From Avidesulfovibrio sp964369685 (GTDB taxonomy: Bacteria; Desulfobacterota; Desulfovibrionia; Desulfovibrionales; Desulfovibrionaceae), in NCBI GenBank assembly GCA_964369685.1, contig CAYJFB010000001.1, positions 145,172 through 209,171 on the forward strand: a DNA stretch of 64,000 bases, read 5' to 3'. The stretch's first letter is position 1. Each line of letters begins with the position of its first letter. A program made the position numbers and the translations under genes. Positions 41,258-49,921 of the stretch are shown in pieces. The notes beneath the pieces are model-generated. The model saw only the letters and a program-made list of their open reading frames with translations. It was not told the origin of the DNA and ran no database searches.

Positions 41258-44200
41258 TCAATGCTCTTGTTTTTTTTTCCAAAGCTTGAGATCTTGACGG
41301 AGTGCAGAACTTGGCGTAACCCCCCAGCGCGGCCCCAGTCGCAAAAGACAGTTGATGTCGCCCACCGTCAGAGTGACCCGTGTTTCTGTGTGGCCTTTAT
41401 GGCGTTCCAAAAGCATTTGTAAACTTGAGATTGCGTTCGGTGCAAGCAAATGCTTGGCATCCACATTGATGTCAACAGGCAGATCCGAAGTGCGACAGGC
41501 GTCAGAAAGCAAGGTTACCGAAACGGCACGCAGTTTGATGTCACGAAGTATCGGTTCTTGTGGTTCTTCTTCTTCATCGCCACTCGTCGGCAGCGGAGGC
41601 GGTGCGTCACGATTGTCAACAACAGCTGTCAATAATAACGGTTGATCGTCATTGAGTTTTTCACGCGCGGCGGCAAGTTCATCACTAAAAAATGTCACTT
41701 CGGCGTTGGTTGTCAAATCTTCCACGGTTACAAACGCCATCCGACTGCCGCGTTTTGTCATGATTTCTTTGATTGACGTAACCAAAATACCGACTTTTAC
41801 AGCGCTTTTGTCAGGAAGATCGCGAAGATCCTCAAGATTTGAAAGCCCTAAACGGGAAAGCTCTTGACGATAGGGCTGTAAGGGATGGCTTGTTAAAAAA
41901 AAGCCCAAAGATTCTTTTTCAAAACGCAATTTTTCCTCTTCGTCCCATTCAGGTACCTCAGATTCTTCACAAAGAAATCCCAATCCGGCGAGCGGAGCCA
42001 CATCTTTTTGCGGCGCAAAAGCAAATAAGGATGCTTGATTGGATTGTTGTTCTTTCACTTTGCGTTGCGCACGCGCCACAACCGCATCCAGAGCTGTGAG
42101 CATCGCCGCGCGTGAAATGCCAAAATAGTCACAAGCACCACTTTTGATTAAACTTTCAAGTACACGTTTTGTCACTTTGCGTAAATTGACACGCGTACAC
42201 ATGTCAAGCAACGAATGGAACACACCGCCCTTTTCTCTGCTGCTGACGATTTCACGAATGGCTTCGTCACCCACGTTTTTAATGCCGCCAAGACCATAGA
42301 CAACACTGTCTTGACGTACAATAAATTCACGCCGACTGACCGAAACATCAGGTTTGAGCACCTCAATACCCATATCTCGACACGCCGCAACATACTTCAA
42401 GAGTTTTTCTTGATTGCCAACTTCAGACGTTAATAATGCCGCCATAAATTCCACTTTATAGTGTGTTTTAAGGTAGGCCGTGTGATAAGAAATTAAGGCA
42501 TAAGCTGCCGAATGCGATTTGTTGAAACCGTATTCCGCAAATTTTTCCATTAAGTCAAAGATGTCTCCGGCAAGCGCCTTATTGACCCCTGAGTCTACGG
42601 CACCGTCGATAAATCGTGAACGTTCTTTGGCCATGGCTTCGGGATTTTTTTTACCCATGGCGCGGCGTAAGATGTCTGCGCCGCCGAGTGTGTATTTCGC
42701 AACAATTTGTGCGATTTGCATGACTTGTTCTTGATATACAATAACACCGTAGGTGTCTTTGAGGCAGTCCTCAAGCGAAGGCAACGGGTAGTCAACAGGC
42801 ACTTCACCGTGTTTGCGTTTGATAAACTCGTCAACCATACCTGAACCGAGTGGCCCCGGACGATATAAAGCCAACATAGCAATGATGTCTTCAAAACAAG
42901 AGGGCTTGAGCATCCGTAAATACTGACGCATGCCCGAACTTTCAACTTGAAACACGCCGTCCGTATCGCCACGCGCAAACAGTTCAAAAGTTGCCGGATC
43001 ATCCAAGGAAAGTGTATCAAGATTTGGCGGTGTTTTGCCTTGTTCGGCAATGGCTTTGAGGGCGTTGTTGATCAACGTCATGGTGCGCAAACCAAGAAAG
43101 TCAAACTTCACAAGCCCCACTTCTTCAACCATTTTCATGTCGAATTGGGTTACGAGTTCGTCTTTTTTGCCTTTGTACAACGGTAAATAGTCACGCATGG
43201 GGCGATCAGACACAACCAGACCTGCCGCGTGGGTTGATGCGTGACGTGATAATCCCTCAAGACGCATCGACACATCTAAAAGCTTTCTGACAAGCGTGTC
43301 TTCCTTATAGAGAGTCGCCAGTTCAGGCTCCATGTCGATGGCTTTACGCACGGTCATTTTCAGGTCATCGGGAATCAATTTGGCGATTCTGTCGGTTTCT
43401 TTAAAGGACAAATCCAGTGTTCGTCCCACATCACGCACCACAGCTTTGGCTTTCATTTTCCCAAAGGTCGTAATCTGCGCCACGGAGTCAATACCGTAGG
43501 TTTCAACCATATAACGAATCACTTCAATGCGTCGATCTTCACAAAAATCGACGTCGATATCAGGCATTGAGATTCGCTCGACATTCAAAAAACGTTCAAA
43601 AAGCAAATTGTAAGGCAATGGATCAATGTTGGTGATCCGTAACGCCCACGCCACAATGGAGCCCGCCGCGGAACCGCGTCCGGGACCGACAGGAATATCT
43701 TTATCTTTTGCCCAATTGATAAAATTTTGCACAATTAAAAAATATCCTGCAAAACCCATATCAATGATGATTTTTAACTCACTTTCCAAGCGTTCCCAAT
43801 AGACTGTATGATCGATGTGTTCTGTATCGGGATGATTTTCAAGGCGCTTTTTCAAACCTTCGCGTGACAGATTAGTAAATTCGCTGTTGAGTGTCATGCC
43901 TTCAGGCAGAGGATAGAGCGGAAAATGATATTCCGTGAAATTCAAGTTGACATCACACTGATTGGCTATTTTTACGGTATTGCTCAGGGCTTCGGGAACG
44001 TGCCCGAAGGCTTGTTCCATTTCTTCGGTTGATTTATAGTATAAATCTCTGGCTTCAAAGCGCATCCGTTTTTTGTCGTTTACTTTGGCTTGTGTTTGGA
44101 TACATAAAAGCAGATCGTGTGCTTCCACATCGTCGGCGTTGAGGTAATGGCAGTCGTTGGTTGCGACAAGCGGTAGATTTGTTTTATGAGCCAAAGCGAT

Positions 44201-44788
44201 CAGTTTGTCATTCAACACAGCTTGGTCGGGCAAGGTATTGGATTGTACTTCCAAATAAAAGCGTTCCGGGTAGATGTCTGAATATTCTTTGGCAAGGCGG
44301 ATCGCGTCGTCTTCCGTGCCGCCGTTTGGTAACAGTTTGTTTGCCCCCATGAGTGTACGTGGAATTTCTCCCGCAAGACAGGCAGACAGCGCGATCAACC
44401 CTTCGCTGTATTCACGCAAAAGTGCCTTATCTACACGCGGTTTATAATGAAAGCCGTCCAAACAGCCCTTGGTGACCAATTTGACAAGATTGTGATAACC
44501 CGTGTTGTTTTGAGCCAACAACACCAAATGGTGCCGAACACGCGCCACACTGGATTCGCGATCGGTATGATTGTTTGCCACATACACTTCACAACCGATA
44601 ATGGGTTTTATCCCGACTTTTTTGCAGTAATGATAAAAGTGCAACGCACCATATAACACGCCGTGATCGGTTATTGCTGCGGCAGGCATGCCAAAATCCT
44701 TGGCTCGATCACACAAATCTTTAAGACGAATGGCACCATCAAGCAAACTGTATTCGCTGTGACAATGAAGATGAACAAATTCTGACAT
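41258..44788 (-). CDS. dnaE: DNA polymerase III subunit alpha
   Basis: The catalytic subunit of the replicative polymerase. Order: PHP domain (FVHLHCHSEYSLLDGAIRL), the polymerase core with active-site aspartates in SMPDIDVDFCEDRR, the beta-binding and fingers region (MRQYLRMLKPSCFEDIIAMLALYRPGP), helix-hairpin-helix near residue 830, then an OB domain. 1176 aa is typical for DnaE1. It is transcribed away from the hexitol PTS operon; the 355-base region between them contains the 62-bp palindrome. Confidence 0.97.
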   Translation of the reverse strand: MSEFVHLHCHSEYSLLDGAIRLKDLCDRAKDFGMPAAAITDHGVLYGALHFYHYCKKVGIKPIIGCEVYVANNHTDRESSVARVRHHLVLLAQNNTGYHNLVKLVTKGCLDGFHYKPRVDKALLREYSEGLIALSACLAGEIPRTLMGANKLLPNGGTEDDAIRLAKEYSDIYPERFYLEVQSNTLPDQAVLNDKLIALAHKTNLPLVATNDCHYLNADDVEAHDLLLCIQTQAKVNDKKRMRFEARDLYYKSTEEMEQAFGHVPEALSNTVKIANQCDVNLNFTEYHFPLYPLPEGMTLNSEFTNLSREGLKKRLENHPDTEHIDHTVYWERLESELKIIIDMGFAGYFLIVQNFINWAKDKDIPVGPGRGSAAGSIVAWALRITNIDPLPYNLLFERFLNVERISMPDIDVDFCEDRRIEVIRYMVETYGIDSVAQITTFGKMKAKAVVRDVGRTLDLSFKETDRIAKLIPDDLKMTVRKAIDMEPELATLYKEDTLVRKLLDVSMRLEGLSRHASTHAAGLVVSDRPMRDYLPLYKGKKDELVTQFDMKMVEEVGLVKFDFLGLRTMTLINNALKAIAEQGKTPPNLDTLSLDDPATFELFARGDTDGVFQVESSGMRQYLRMLKPSCFEDIIAMLALYRPGPLGSGMVDEFIKRKHGEVPVDYPLPSLEDCLKDTYGVIVYQEQVMQIAQIVAKYTLGGADILRRAMGKKNPEAMAKERSRFIDGAVDSGVNKALAGDIFDLMEKFAEYGFNKSHSAAYALISYHTAYLKTHYKVEFMAALLTSEVGNQEKLLKYVAACRDMGIEVLKPDVSVSRREFIVRQDSVVYGLGGIKNVGDEAIREIVSSREKGGVFHSLLDMCTRVNLRKVTKRVLESLIKSGACDYFGISRAAMLTALDAVVARAQRKVKEQQSNQASLFAFAPQKDVAPLAGLGFLCEESEVPEWDEEEKLRFEKESLGFFLTSHPLQPYRQELSRLGLSNLEDLRDLPDKSAVKVGILVTSIKEIMTKRGSRMAFVTVEDLTTNAEVTFFSDELAAAREKLNDDQPLLLTAVVDNRDAPPPLPTSGDEEEEPQEPILRDIKLRAVSVTLLSDACRTSDLPVDINVDAKHLLAPNAISSLQMLLERHKGHTETRVTLTVGDINCLLRLGPRWGVTPSSALRQDLKLWKKKQEH

Positions 44789-44919
44789 ACCAATCCCATG
44801 ACGGCAAAATGGTGAAAACGCATTCTTAAAAAATGGAAGAGTTGAATCCGCGTTTTAGAGTGAGACACTCCAACGGTTCATTCAAATTTTGCGGAAACAG
44901 TCAGCCCTTGTCAACCTTG

Positions 44920-44981
44920 AAGTGCTTTTTATATACGGCAATACATGTTGCAACATGTATTGCCGTATATAAAAAGCACTT
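44920..44981. repeat. Perfect 62-bp palindrome, no loop
   Basis: Positions 44920-44950 are the exact reverse complement of 44951-44981: 31-base arms meeting at ATGTTG|CAACAT, with outer ends AAGTGC and GCACTT. It stops sharply at a G-G mismatch at 44919/44982. It is not followed by a T-run in either direction beyond the arm itself. Loop-free palindromes of this size are rare and usually unstable. Confidence 0.97.
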
Positions 44982-45049
44982 GCTACATAAGAATTTTTCG
45001 TGTAATGTATATATGAAAAATATTAAGTAGTGTATATGTTTGTATTTTT

Positions 45050-45075
45050 TTTCACTTATTGCAAAGAAAGTGAAA
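45050..45075. promoter_or_regulatory. Operator-like dyad upstream of the PTS operon
   Basis: TTTCACTT and AAGTGAAA, 8-base arms with a 10-base spacer, about 70 bases before the first PTS gene. The position suits a repressor site; the regulator gene is not in the window. Confidence 0.35.
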
Positions 45076-45143
45076 TAAGCCTGTGTGTCAGGTTTATATA
45101 TCTATAAAAAGAAAAAAGTCTAAAACCGAAGGAGCCGGAAATT

Positions 45144-46601
45144 ATGAAAGAACGCGTGCAGAAGTTTGGTCGGTTTTTGAGCGGTATGGTCATGCCGAAT
45201 ATCGGTGCCTTTATTGCGTGGGGGCTGATTACGGCATTGTTTATTCCCGTGGGTTGGATGCCCAATGAAAAACTGGCCTCCATGGTCGGCCCCATGCTGA
45301 CGTATCTCTTGCCTATCCTTATCGGCTTTACAGGGGGAAGAGTGATTGCGGATATCCGCGGCGGTGTTGTCGGTGCGGTATCGACGTTTGGGGTCATTAT
45401 GGGTGCTCCTGCAACGCCCATGTTACTTGGTGCCATGATTGTGGGGCCTTTGGGGGGGGCTGCAATCAAGGCCTTTGACAAGGCCATTGACAAAAAAATT
45501 CCTGCCGGCTTTGAAATGCTTGTAAACAATTTTTCCTCGGGGATTATCGGGGGAATAATTGCTATTATTGCCTTCAATCTTATAGGCCCCATGGTTGCGG
45601 CGGGCACAGCGATACTCGGTGCGGGTGTTGGTTGGCTTGTGGATATGGGGTTATTGCCGTTGACATCTGTGCTTGTTGAGCCTGCCAAGGTGCTCTTTTT
45701 GAATAACGCCATCAATCACGGCGTGTTTACACCGCTCGGTGCCGAACAGGTTGCGACAGCAGGCAAATCTATTTTCTTTATGATCGAGTCAAACCCGGGT
45801 CCCGGTCTCGGGCTTTTGTTGGCGTATATGCTGGTTGGCAAGGGAACAGCCAAAAGCAGTGCTCCCGGTGCGGCTATCATTCATTTTTTTGGTGGGATTC
45901 ACGAAATTTATTTTCCTTTTGTGCTCATGAATCCCATTTTAATTGTGGCTTTAATTGGGGGCGGTTCTGTCGGTGTATTCACCATCAACGCCTTTGGCGG
46001 TGGTCTCACGGGTGTTGCGGCTCCCGGCAGCATTTTCGCTGAATTGCTCATGACACCTTCGGGAGCCTATTTTGCGAACCTCATGGGTATTGGGTTGTCG
46101 GCTGTGGTCACCTTATTCTTGTCTGTTGTCCTTTTGAAGATGTTTGCCAAAGACACGGAAGACGATGAAAACAGCATGGAAGCCGCAACAGCGCAAATGC
46201 AGGCCATGAAAGCCAAAGCCAAAGGTACAACACAACCTACCGCAAAACAAGAAGATGCCTCTATAAATACCGCAACAGACACACCACAAAAACGTGTGGT
46301 GAAAAAGATTATCTTTGCCTGTGACGCGGGCATGGGTAGCAGTGCCATGGGTGCCACAAAACTTCGAAAAAAATTGAAAACAGCAGGCTTTGAAGGCCTC
46401 GAAGTGCAACACTCGCCCGTGAGTGAAATTCCTGCCGACGCCGACGTGGTGGTGACACACAACCAACTTGCTGAACGCGCAGCACAAGCCAACCCTACGG
46501 CGCATCTTGTTTTAATACACAATTTCTTGAATGCTCCCGAATATGAAACCCTTATTAACAGTTTGAACGCTGAAGGAGATGTCGTTTATGGAAACTTTTA
46601 G
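45144..46601 (+). CDS. mtlA: PTS mannitol-type transporter, IICB component
   Basis: Imports a hexitol, most likely mannitol, and phosphorylates it. The IIC membrane domain (about residues 1-340) opens FGRFLSGMVMPNIGAFIAWGLITA and contains the mannitol-family NNAINHGVFTPLG. An Ala/Lys/Gln-rich linker follows, then the IIB domain with phospho-Cys C393 in IIFACDAGMGSSAMGA. The IIA domain of E. coli MtlA is absent and is encoded separately at 47177. AAGGAG precedes the ATG. First gene of a five-gene sugar-alcohol operon. Confidence 0.92.
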   Translation: MKERVQKFGRFLSGMVMPNIGAFIAWGLITALFIPVGWMPNEKLASMVGPMLTYLLPILIGFTGGRVIADIRGGVVGAVSTFGVIMGAPATPMLLGAMIVGPLGGAAIKAFDKAIDKKIPAGFEMLVNNFSSGIIGGIIAIIAFNLIGPMVAAGTAILGAGVGWLVDMGLLPLTSVLVEPAKVLFLNNAINHGVFTPLGAEQVATAGKSIFFMIESNPGPGLGLLLAYMLVGKGTAKSSAPGAAIIHFFGGIHEIYFPFVLMNPILIVALIGGGSVGVFTINAFGGGLTGVAAPGSIFAELLMTPSGAYFANLMGIGLSAVVTLFLSVVLLKMFAKDTEDDENSMEAATAQMQAMKAKAKGTTQPTAKQEDASINTATDTPQKRVVKKIIFACDAGMGSSAMGATKLRKKLKTAGFEGLEVQHSPVSEIPADADVVVTHNQLAERAAQANPTAHLVLIHNFLNAPEYETLINSLNAEGDVVYGNF

Positions 46602-46845
46602 CTATGTAATTAAAGACGAACACGGTATCCATGCACGCCCTGCAGGTATGTTTGTCAAAGAAATGCAACAGTTTTCATCCGCCGTGACCGTGCAAAAAGG
46701 CGAAAAGAAAGTGGACGGCAAAAAACTTTTTACACTCATGAGTCTCGGCTCCAAGCAAGGTGACGAAATCATCTTCACCGCAGAAGGTGCCGATGAAACC
46801 GCCGCCGCCGCCAAGGCAAAAGAATTTTTGGAAGCGAATCTTTAA
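46588..46845 (+). CDS. ptsH: Phosphocarrier protein HPr
   Basis: Carries phosphate from enzyme I to the IIA component. H15 in KDEHGIHARPAG is the phosphorylation site. The residue corresponding to Ser46 of Gram-positive HPr is Lys (KKLFTLMSLG), so control by HPr kinase is unlikely. The ATG at 46588 has AAGGAG 9 bases upstream; the ATG at 46579 touches that site and is unlikely. It overlaps the end of the IICB gene by 14 bases, indicating an operon-dedicated HPr. No enzyme I gene is present in the window. Confidence 0.93.
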   Translation: METFSYVIKDEHGIHARPAGMFVKEMQQFSSAVTVQKGEKKVDGKKLFTLMSLGSKQGDEIIFTAEGADETAAAAKAKEFLEANL

Positions 46846-46872
46846 ACCATTGTAGTTCAACATTTGATTGTT

Positions 46873-47012
46873 CTTTTTTTGGGGGGAGCTAAACCTACGA
46901 GGCGAGGCCTCCCTCACATCCTCCGTGAGATCGTATAGCTGCTCCGGCAAGCATATACACACTGCTGCGTATTCGTTTATTACCTACAAGTTACGGTTGC
47001 TCTGAGAATCGT
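46873..47012 (+). repeat. Composite repeat copy 10: full but imperfect
   Basis: After ptsH: T-run, GGGGGG, then a double hairpin variant containing GAGGCGAGGCCTC (46874-46916; the same subtype as the copy at 3026), CATCCTCC, a weak variable stem, then the tail GTTACGGTTGCTCTGAGAATCG (46990-47011). It lies inside the PTS operon between ptsH and the IIA gene. Confidence 0.65.
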
Positions 47013-47027
47013 TTAACCCCGCAAGCG

Positions 47028-47122
47028 AACGATAAACTTTGAATCGTTTGAGGCATCAGCAAAAACGATAAACTTCGGTAAAGTGTTTTTGAGAGCAGTT
47101 CTTTCAAAAACACTTTGATGCC
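47028..47122 (+). promoter_or_regulatory. Direct repeats and nested hairpin upstream of the IIA gene
   Basis: AACGATAAACTT occurs at 47028-47039 and 47064-47075. A nested structure follows: GGCATCA (47052-47058) with TGATGCC (47116-47122), enclosing AAGTGTTTTTGA (47081-47092) with TCAAAAACACTT (47104-47115). It lies about 55 bases before the IIA start in a 331-base gap inside the operon. It may be an mRNA processing, attenuation or stabilising element. Confidence 0.5.
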
Positions 47123-47176
47123 AAAAAAAAAGACAAACAAAATATAACATCTTGTTCTTTAAGGAGAATATAGTAT

Positions 47177-47593
47177 ATGTTAAGAAAAGAAGACATCCTC
47201 TTGAATCAAGCTGTAGAACCAAAAAATGATGTTATCCGTCGTTGTGGCGCATTGTTACACGAGGCAGGTTATGTAGAAGAGGGCTATATAGAAAGTATGG
47301 TGGCTCGTGATGAAAATTTTTCTGTTGCCATCGGCAACCTGATTGCCATTCCTCATGGCGAAAAAGAAGCCGCTTCGTTTATTAAAAAAACAGGTTTGTG
47401 TGTTTTGACATATCCCGACGGCCTTGATTGGTCGGGAACGCGTGTGAATTTGGTTGTGGGTATTGCGGCCTTGAGTGACGAACATTTGCGTATTCTTGAA
47501 AACATCGTTGAAACGTTGGAAGAAGAAAGCGATGTGGAAGCACTTGTGGCGGCGTCCAGCAAGGAGAAGATTTTAAAAATATTTATGAGTTGA
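47177..47593 (+). CDS. mtlF: PTS mannitol/fructose-type IIA component
   Basis: Accepts phosphate from HPr on H60 (LIAIPHGEKEA) and passes it to the IIB domain encoded at 45144. The 138-residue single domain matches stand-alone EIIA-Mtl (opening MLRKEDILLNQAVEPKNDVIRRCGALL). AAGGAG lies upstream of the ATG. The last codons overlap the kinase gene start region. Confidence 0.92.
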   Translation: MLRKEDILLNQAVEPKNDVIRRCGALLHEAGYVEEGYIESMVARDENFSVAIGNLIAIPHGEKEAASFIKKTGLCVLTYPDGLDWSGTRVNLVVGIAALSDEHLRILENIVETLEEESDVEALVAASSKEKILKIFMS

Positions 47594-47595
47594 GT

Positions 47596-48546
47596 ATGAT
47601 TGTAACACTGACACTGAATCCTGCGTTGGATAAAACAGCAGACATCGCGCCCTTGGTTGTCGGCGGTTTGAATCGCATTCAAAAAAGCGAACTGGATGCA
47701 GGCGGCAAGGGGATCAATGTTTCCAAGCTTATTGCGGCACTTGGAGGCAAGAGTGTGGCTACGGGGTTTGTCGGAGGCAGTACGGGCGATGCGTTGTTGC
47801 GTATGGTAGACGACTTGTCTTTGGATCACGATTTTGTGCGTGTGCAAGGAACCACACGAATCAATCTCAAACTCCTTGACGAACAGCACGGTATCACTGA
47901 GGTGAACGATCCTGGTGTCATCGTGACAGTGGAAGAAGAAGCATTACTTTTACAAAAACTTTTTGCTTTCATTGATAAAGATAGTACGGAAACGCTTTTT
48001 GTGCTCGCAGGCAGTATGCATGCGGGAGCTCGTCCGAGTTTTTACAAAGAACTGACGGCAAGCCTTAAAGCCAAAGGCGCATATGTTTTTGTGGATGCGG
48101 ATGGAGAAGCGTTTGCCGAAGCAGTCAACGCCGCCCCTGATTTTGTGAAACCAAACAAAGAAGAGCTGTTGCGTTATTTTAACAAAGACACCACAACAGA
48201 TGTCACAACCGATGAATTGATTGACCTTTGTAAAGAACTCATTGCCAGTAAACATATCGGCATGATTGCGCTTTCTCTTGGGCATGAGGGGGCTATTTTT
48301 GTCACGAAAGAGCAGTGTGCGATTGCGCCTGTCTTACGCGTGCCTGTTTCATCGACGGTTGGTGCTGGTGACAGCATGGTGGGTGCCGTGGCGTATGCCT
48401 TTATGCAAGGACATACGTTTGAAGAAACCATACGTCTTGCCATGGCCTGTAGTGCGGGCGCCGTGACCACAGAAGGCACCAAAGCCCCCTCCATCACGTG
48501 TATCAATAGGCTTCTTGAAGAAGTCACGTTTACATATCATAACTGA
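47596..48546 (+). CDS. fruK: 1-phosphofructokinase (PfkB family)
   Basis: Phosphorylates a ketose phosphate, most likely fructose 1-phosphate to fructose 1,6-bisphosphate. The opening IVTLTLNPALDKTADI, substrate loop DAGGKGINVSKLIAALGG and catalytic VSSTVGAGDSMVGA are those of FruK/LacC. An ATG at 47596 gives the conserved N-terminus; a TTG at 47590 overlaps the IIA stop. Tagatose-6-phosphate kinase is the main alternative. Its presence in a hexitol operon implies that a ketose 1-phosphate is the intermediate. Confidence 0.88.
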   Translation: MIVTLTLNPALDKTADIAPLVVGGLNRIQKSELDAGGKGINVSKLIAALGGKSVATGFVGGSTGDALLRMVDDLSLDHDFVRVQGTTRINLKLLDEQHGITEVNDPGVIVTVEEEALLLQKLFAFIDKDSTETLFVLAGSMHAGARPSFYKELTASLKAKGAYVFVDADGEAFAEAVNAAPDFVKPNKEELLRYFNKDTTTDVTTDELIDLCKELIASKHIGMIALSLGHEGAIFVTKEQCAIAPVLRVPVSSTVGAGDSMVGAVAYAFMQGHTFEETIRLAMACSAGAVTTEGTKAPSITCINRLLEEVTFTYHN

Positions 48547-48575
48547 AACAATCAGCATAGAGCGAGTCGAATATT

Positions 48576-49841
48576 ATGGGAACCACAACAAAAGCGATCC
48601 GTATGTACGGTGCCAACGATTTGCGTTTGGAGACGTTTGAACTGCCGGCAATCAAAGACGATGAGATTCTGGTTAAAATTATCAGCGACAGCCTTTGCAT
48701 GTCGACATACAAACTGCTCACACAGGGTAAAGCACACAAACGTTGCCCACAAAATGTGGACACCAACCCCATCATTATCGGTCATGAATTTGCAGGAGAT
48801 ATTGTTCAGGTCGGTAAAAAATGGCAACATGAATTTACGGTTGGCGAGAAGTTTGCTTTGCAACCCGCACTCAACTATAAAGGCAGCCTTGCTTCTCCCG
48901 GGTATTCATATGAGTTCTTTGGCGGTGCGGCGACGTATTGTATCATCCCGCAAGAGGTCATGGAGCTTGGTTGTCTTTTGCATTACAACGGTGAAGCCTA
49001 TTTTGATGCCTCTTTGGGTGAGCCCATGAGTTGCATCATCGGTGGCTACAACATTATGTACCATACCAACAAAAACAACTATAATCACGCAATGGGAATC
49101 AAAGAAGGCGGCAACGTGCTCATTTTGGGCGGTTGTGGGCCTATGGGGCTTGGCGCTATTGAATATCCTCTTGTTGCGGGCAATAAGCCTGTTCGGGTGG
49201 TGGTGACGGATGTAGATGACGCGCGCATTGCCCGTGCCAAAGAATTGGTGACACCTGAATTTGCCAAAGCCAACGGTGTTGAACTGGTCTATGTCAATCC
49301 TTTAAAAAGCCCGGATGTGTATGGTGAGTTGCTCGCACTCAGCGAAGGGAAGGGCTATGACGATGTGTTTGTTTACGCACCGATCAAGGAACTTGCGGAA
49401 TTGGGTGATAAACTCATGGCTTTTGACGGGTGCATGAATTTTTTTGCAGGGCCTTCCAATGCCAACTTTACTGCCGACATCAATTTATATAATTGTCACT
49501 ATCTTTCTACACATATTTTGGGTAGCACAGGTGGCAATACAGACGATTTGAAAGAAGCGATAAAACTTTCGGAAGAAGGTAAATTACACACGTCTGTGAT
49601 GGTGAGTCATATTTGCGGTCTTGATGCAGTGGCAGACACGACAGCCGATCTGCCGAATATACGCGCGGGAAAAATCTTGAGCTATACACCGATAGATTTG
49701 CCGCTCACAGCCATTGCCGACTTTGCAGAACTCGGTAAAACGGATCCGCTTTTTGCTCAATTGGACGCAAGTGTTAAAGCCCATAAGGGCCTCTGGAACG
49801 CAGAAGCAGAAAAAATATTACTCACACATTTTAGTATGTAA
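48576..49841 (+). CDS. Zinc-type alcohol dehydrogenase, sorbose/hexitol-phosphate dehydrogenase-like
   Basis: A medium-chain NAD(P)-dependent dehydrogenase related to L-sorbose-1-phosphate reductase and other polyol-phosphate enzymes. Visible: Zn-binding GHEFAGDIVQVG with the preceding Cys (SDSLCMSTYK), no structural-zinc four-Cys lobe, and the nucleotide-binding VLILGGCGPMGLGAIEYPL followed by VTDVDDARIARAKE. In this operon it would oxidise the hexitol phosphate delivered by the PTS, feeding the adjacent kinase. Substrate is inferred from context. GAGCGAG lies before the ATG. Confidence 0.83.
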   Translation: MGTTTKAIRMYGANDLRLETFELPAIKDDEILVKIISDSLCMSTYKLLTQGKAHKRCPQNVDTNPIIIGHEFAGDIVQVGKKWQHEFTVGEKFALQPALNYKGSLASPGYSYEFFGGAATYCIIPQEVMELGCLLHYNGEAYFDASLGEPMSCIIGGYNIMYHTNKNNYNHAMGIKEGGNVLILGGCGPMGLGAIEYPLVAGNKPVRVVVTDVDDARIARAKELVTPEFAKANGVELVYVNPLKSPDVYGELLALSEGKGYDDVFVYAPIKELAELGDKLMAFDGCMNFFAGPSNANFTADINLYNCHYLSTHILGSTGGNTDDLKEAIKLSEEGKLHTSVMVSHICGLDAVADTTADLPNIRAGKILSYTPIDLPLTAIADFAELGKTDPLFAQLDASVKAHKGLWNAEAEKILLTHFSM

Positions 49842-49868
49842 CATTGTCTCTGCTGACATCGTCTTCAT

Positions 49869-49916
49869 TTTTTTCGGGGGACAACACACCATGAGAGCGT
49901 GTTTCCCCCGAAAAAC
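49869..49916. repeat. Composite repeat copy 11: hairpin module between convergent genes
   Basis: T-run, CGGGGGACAACAC, loop, GTGTTTCCCCCG and A-run (about 49869-49915). It starts 28 bases after the dehydrogenase stop and ends 6 bases before the aminotransferase stop on the other strand. Only the hairpin module is present; it is symmetric and could act in both directions. Confidence 0.6.
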
Positions 49917-49921
49917 ACGTT

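Larger units (their letters stand above)
44789..45143. other. Divergent regulatory region between dnaE and the PTS operon
   Basis: A 355-base gap without a gene. It contains the perfect 62-bp palindrome (44920-44981), an AT-rich tract, and an operator-like dyad TTTCACTT (45050-45057) / AAGTGAAA (45068-45075) about 70 bases before the IICB start. Confidence 0.6.

Noticed and set aside
44920..44981. The 62-bp palindrome as a rho-independent terminator
   Set aside because: It lies between two divergent genes, so no transcript should end there, and a zero-loop stem of this kind is not a usual terminator.
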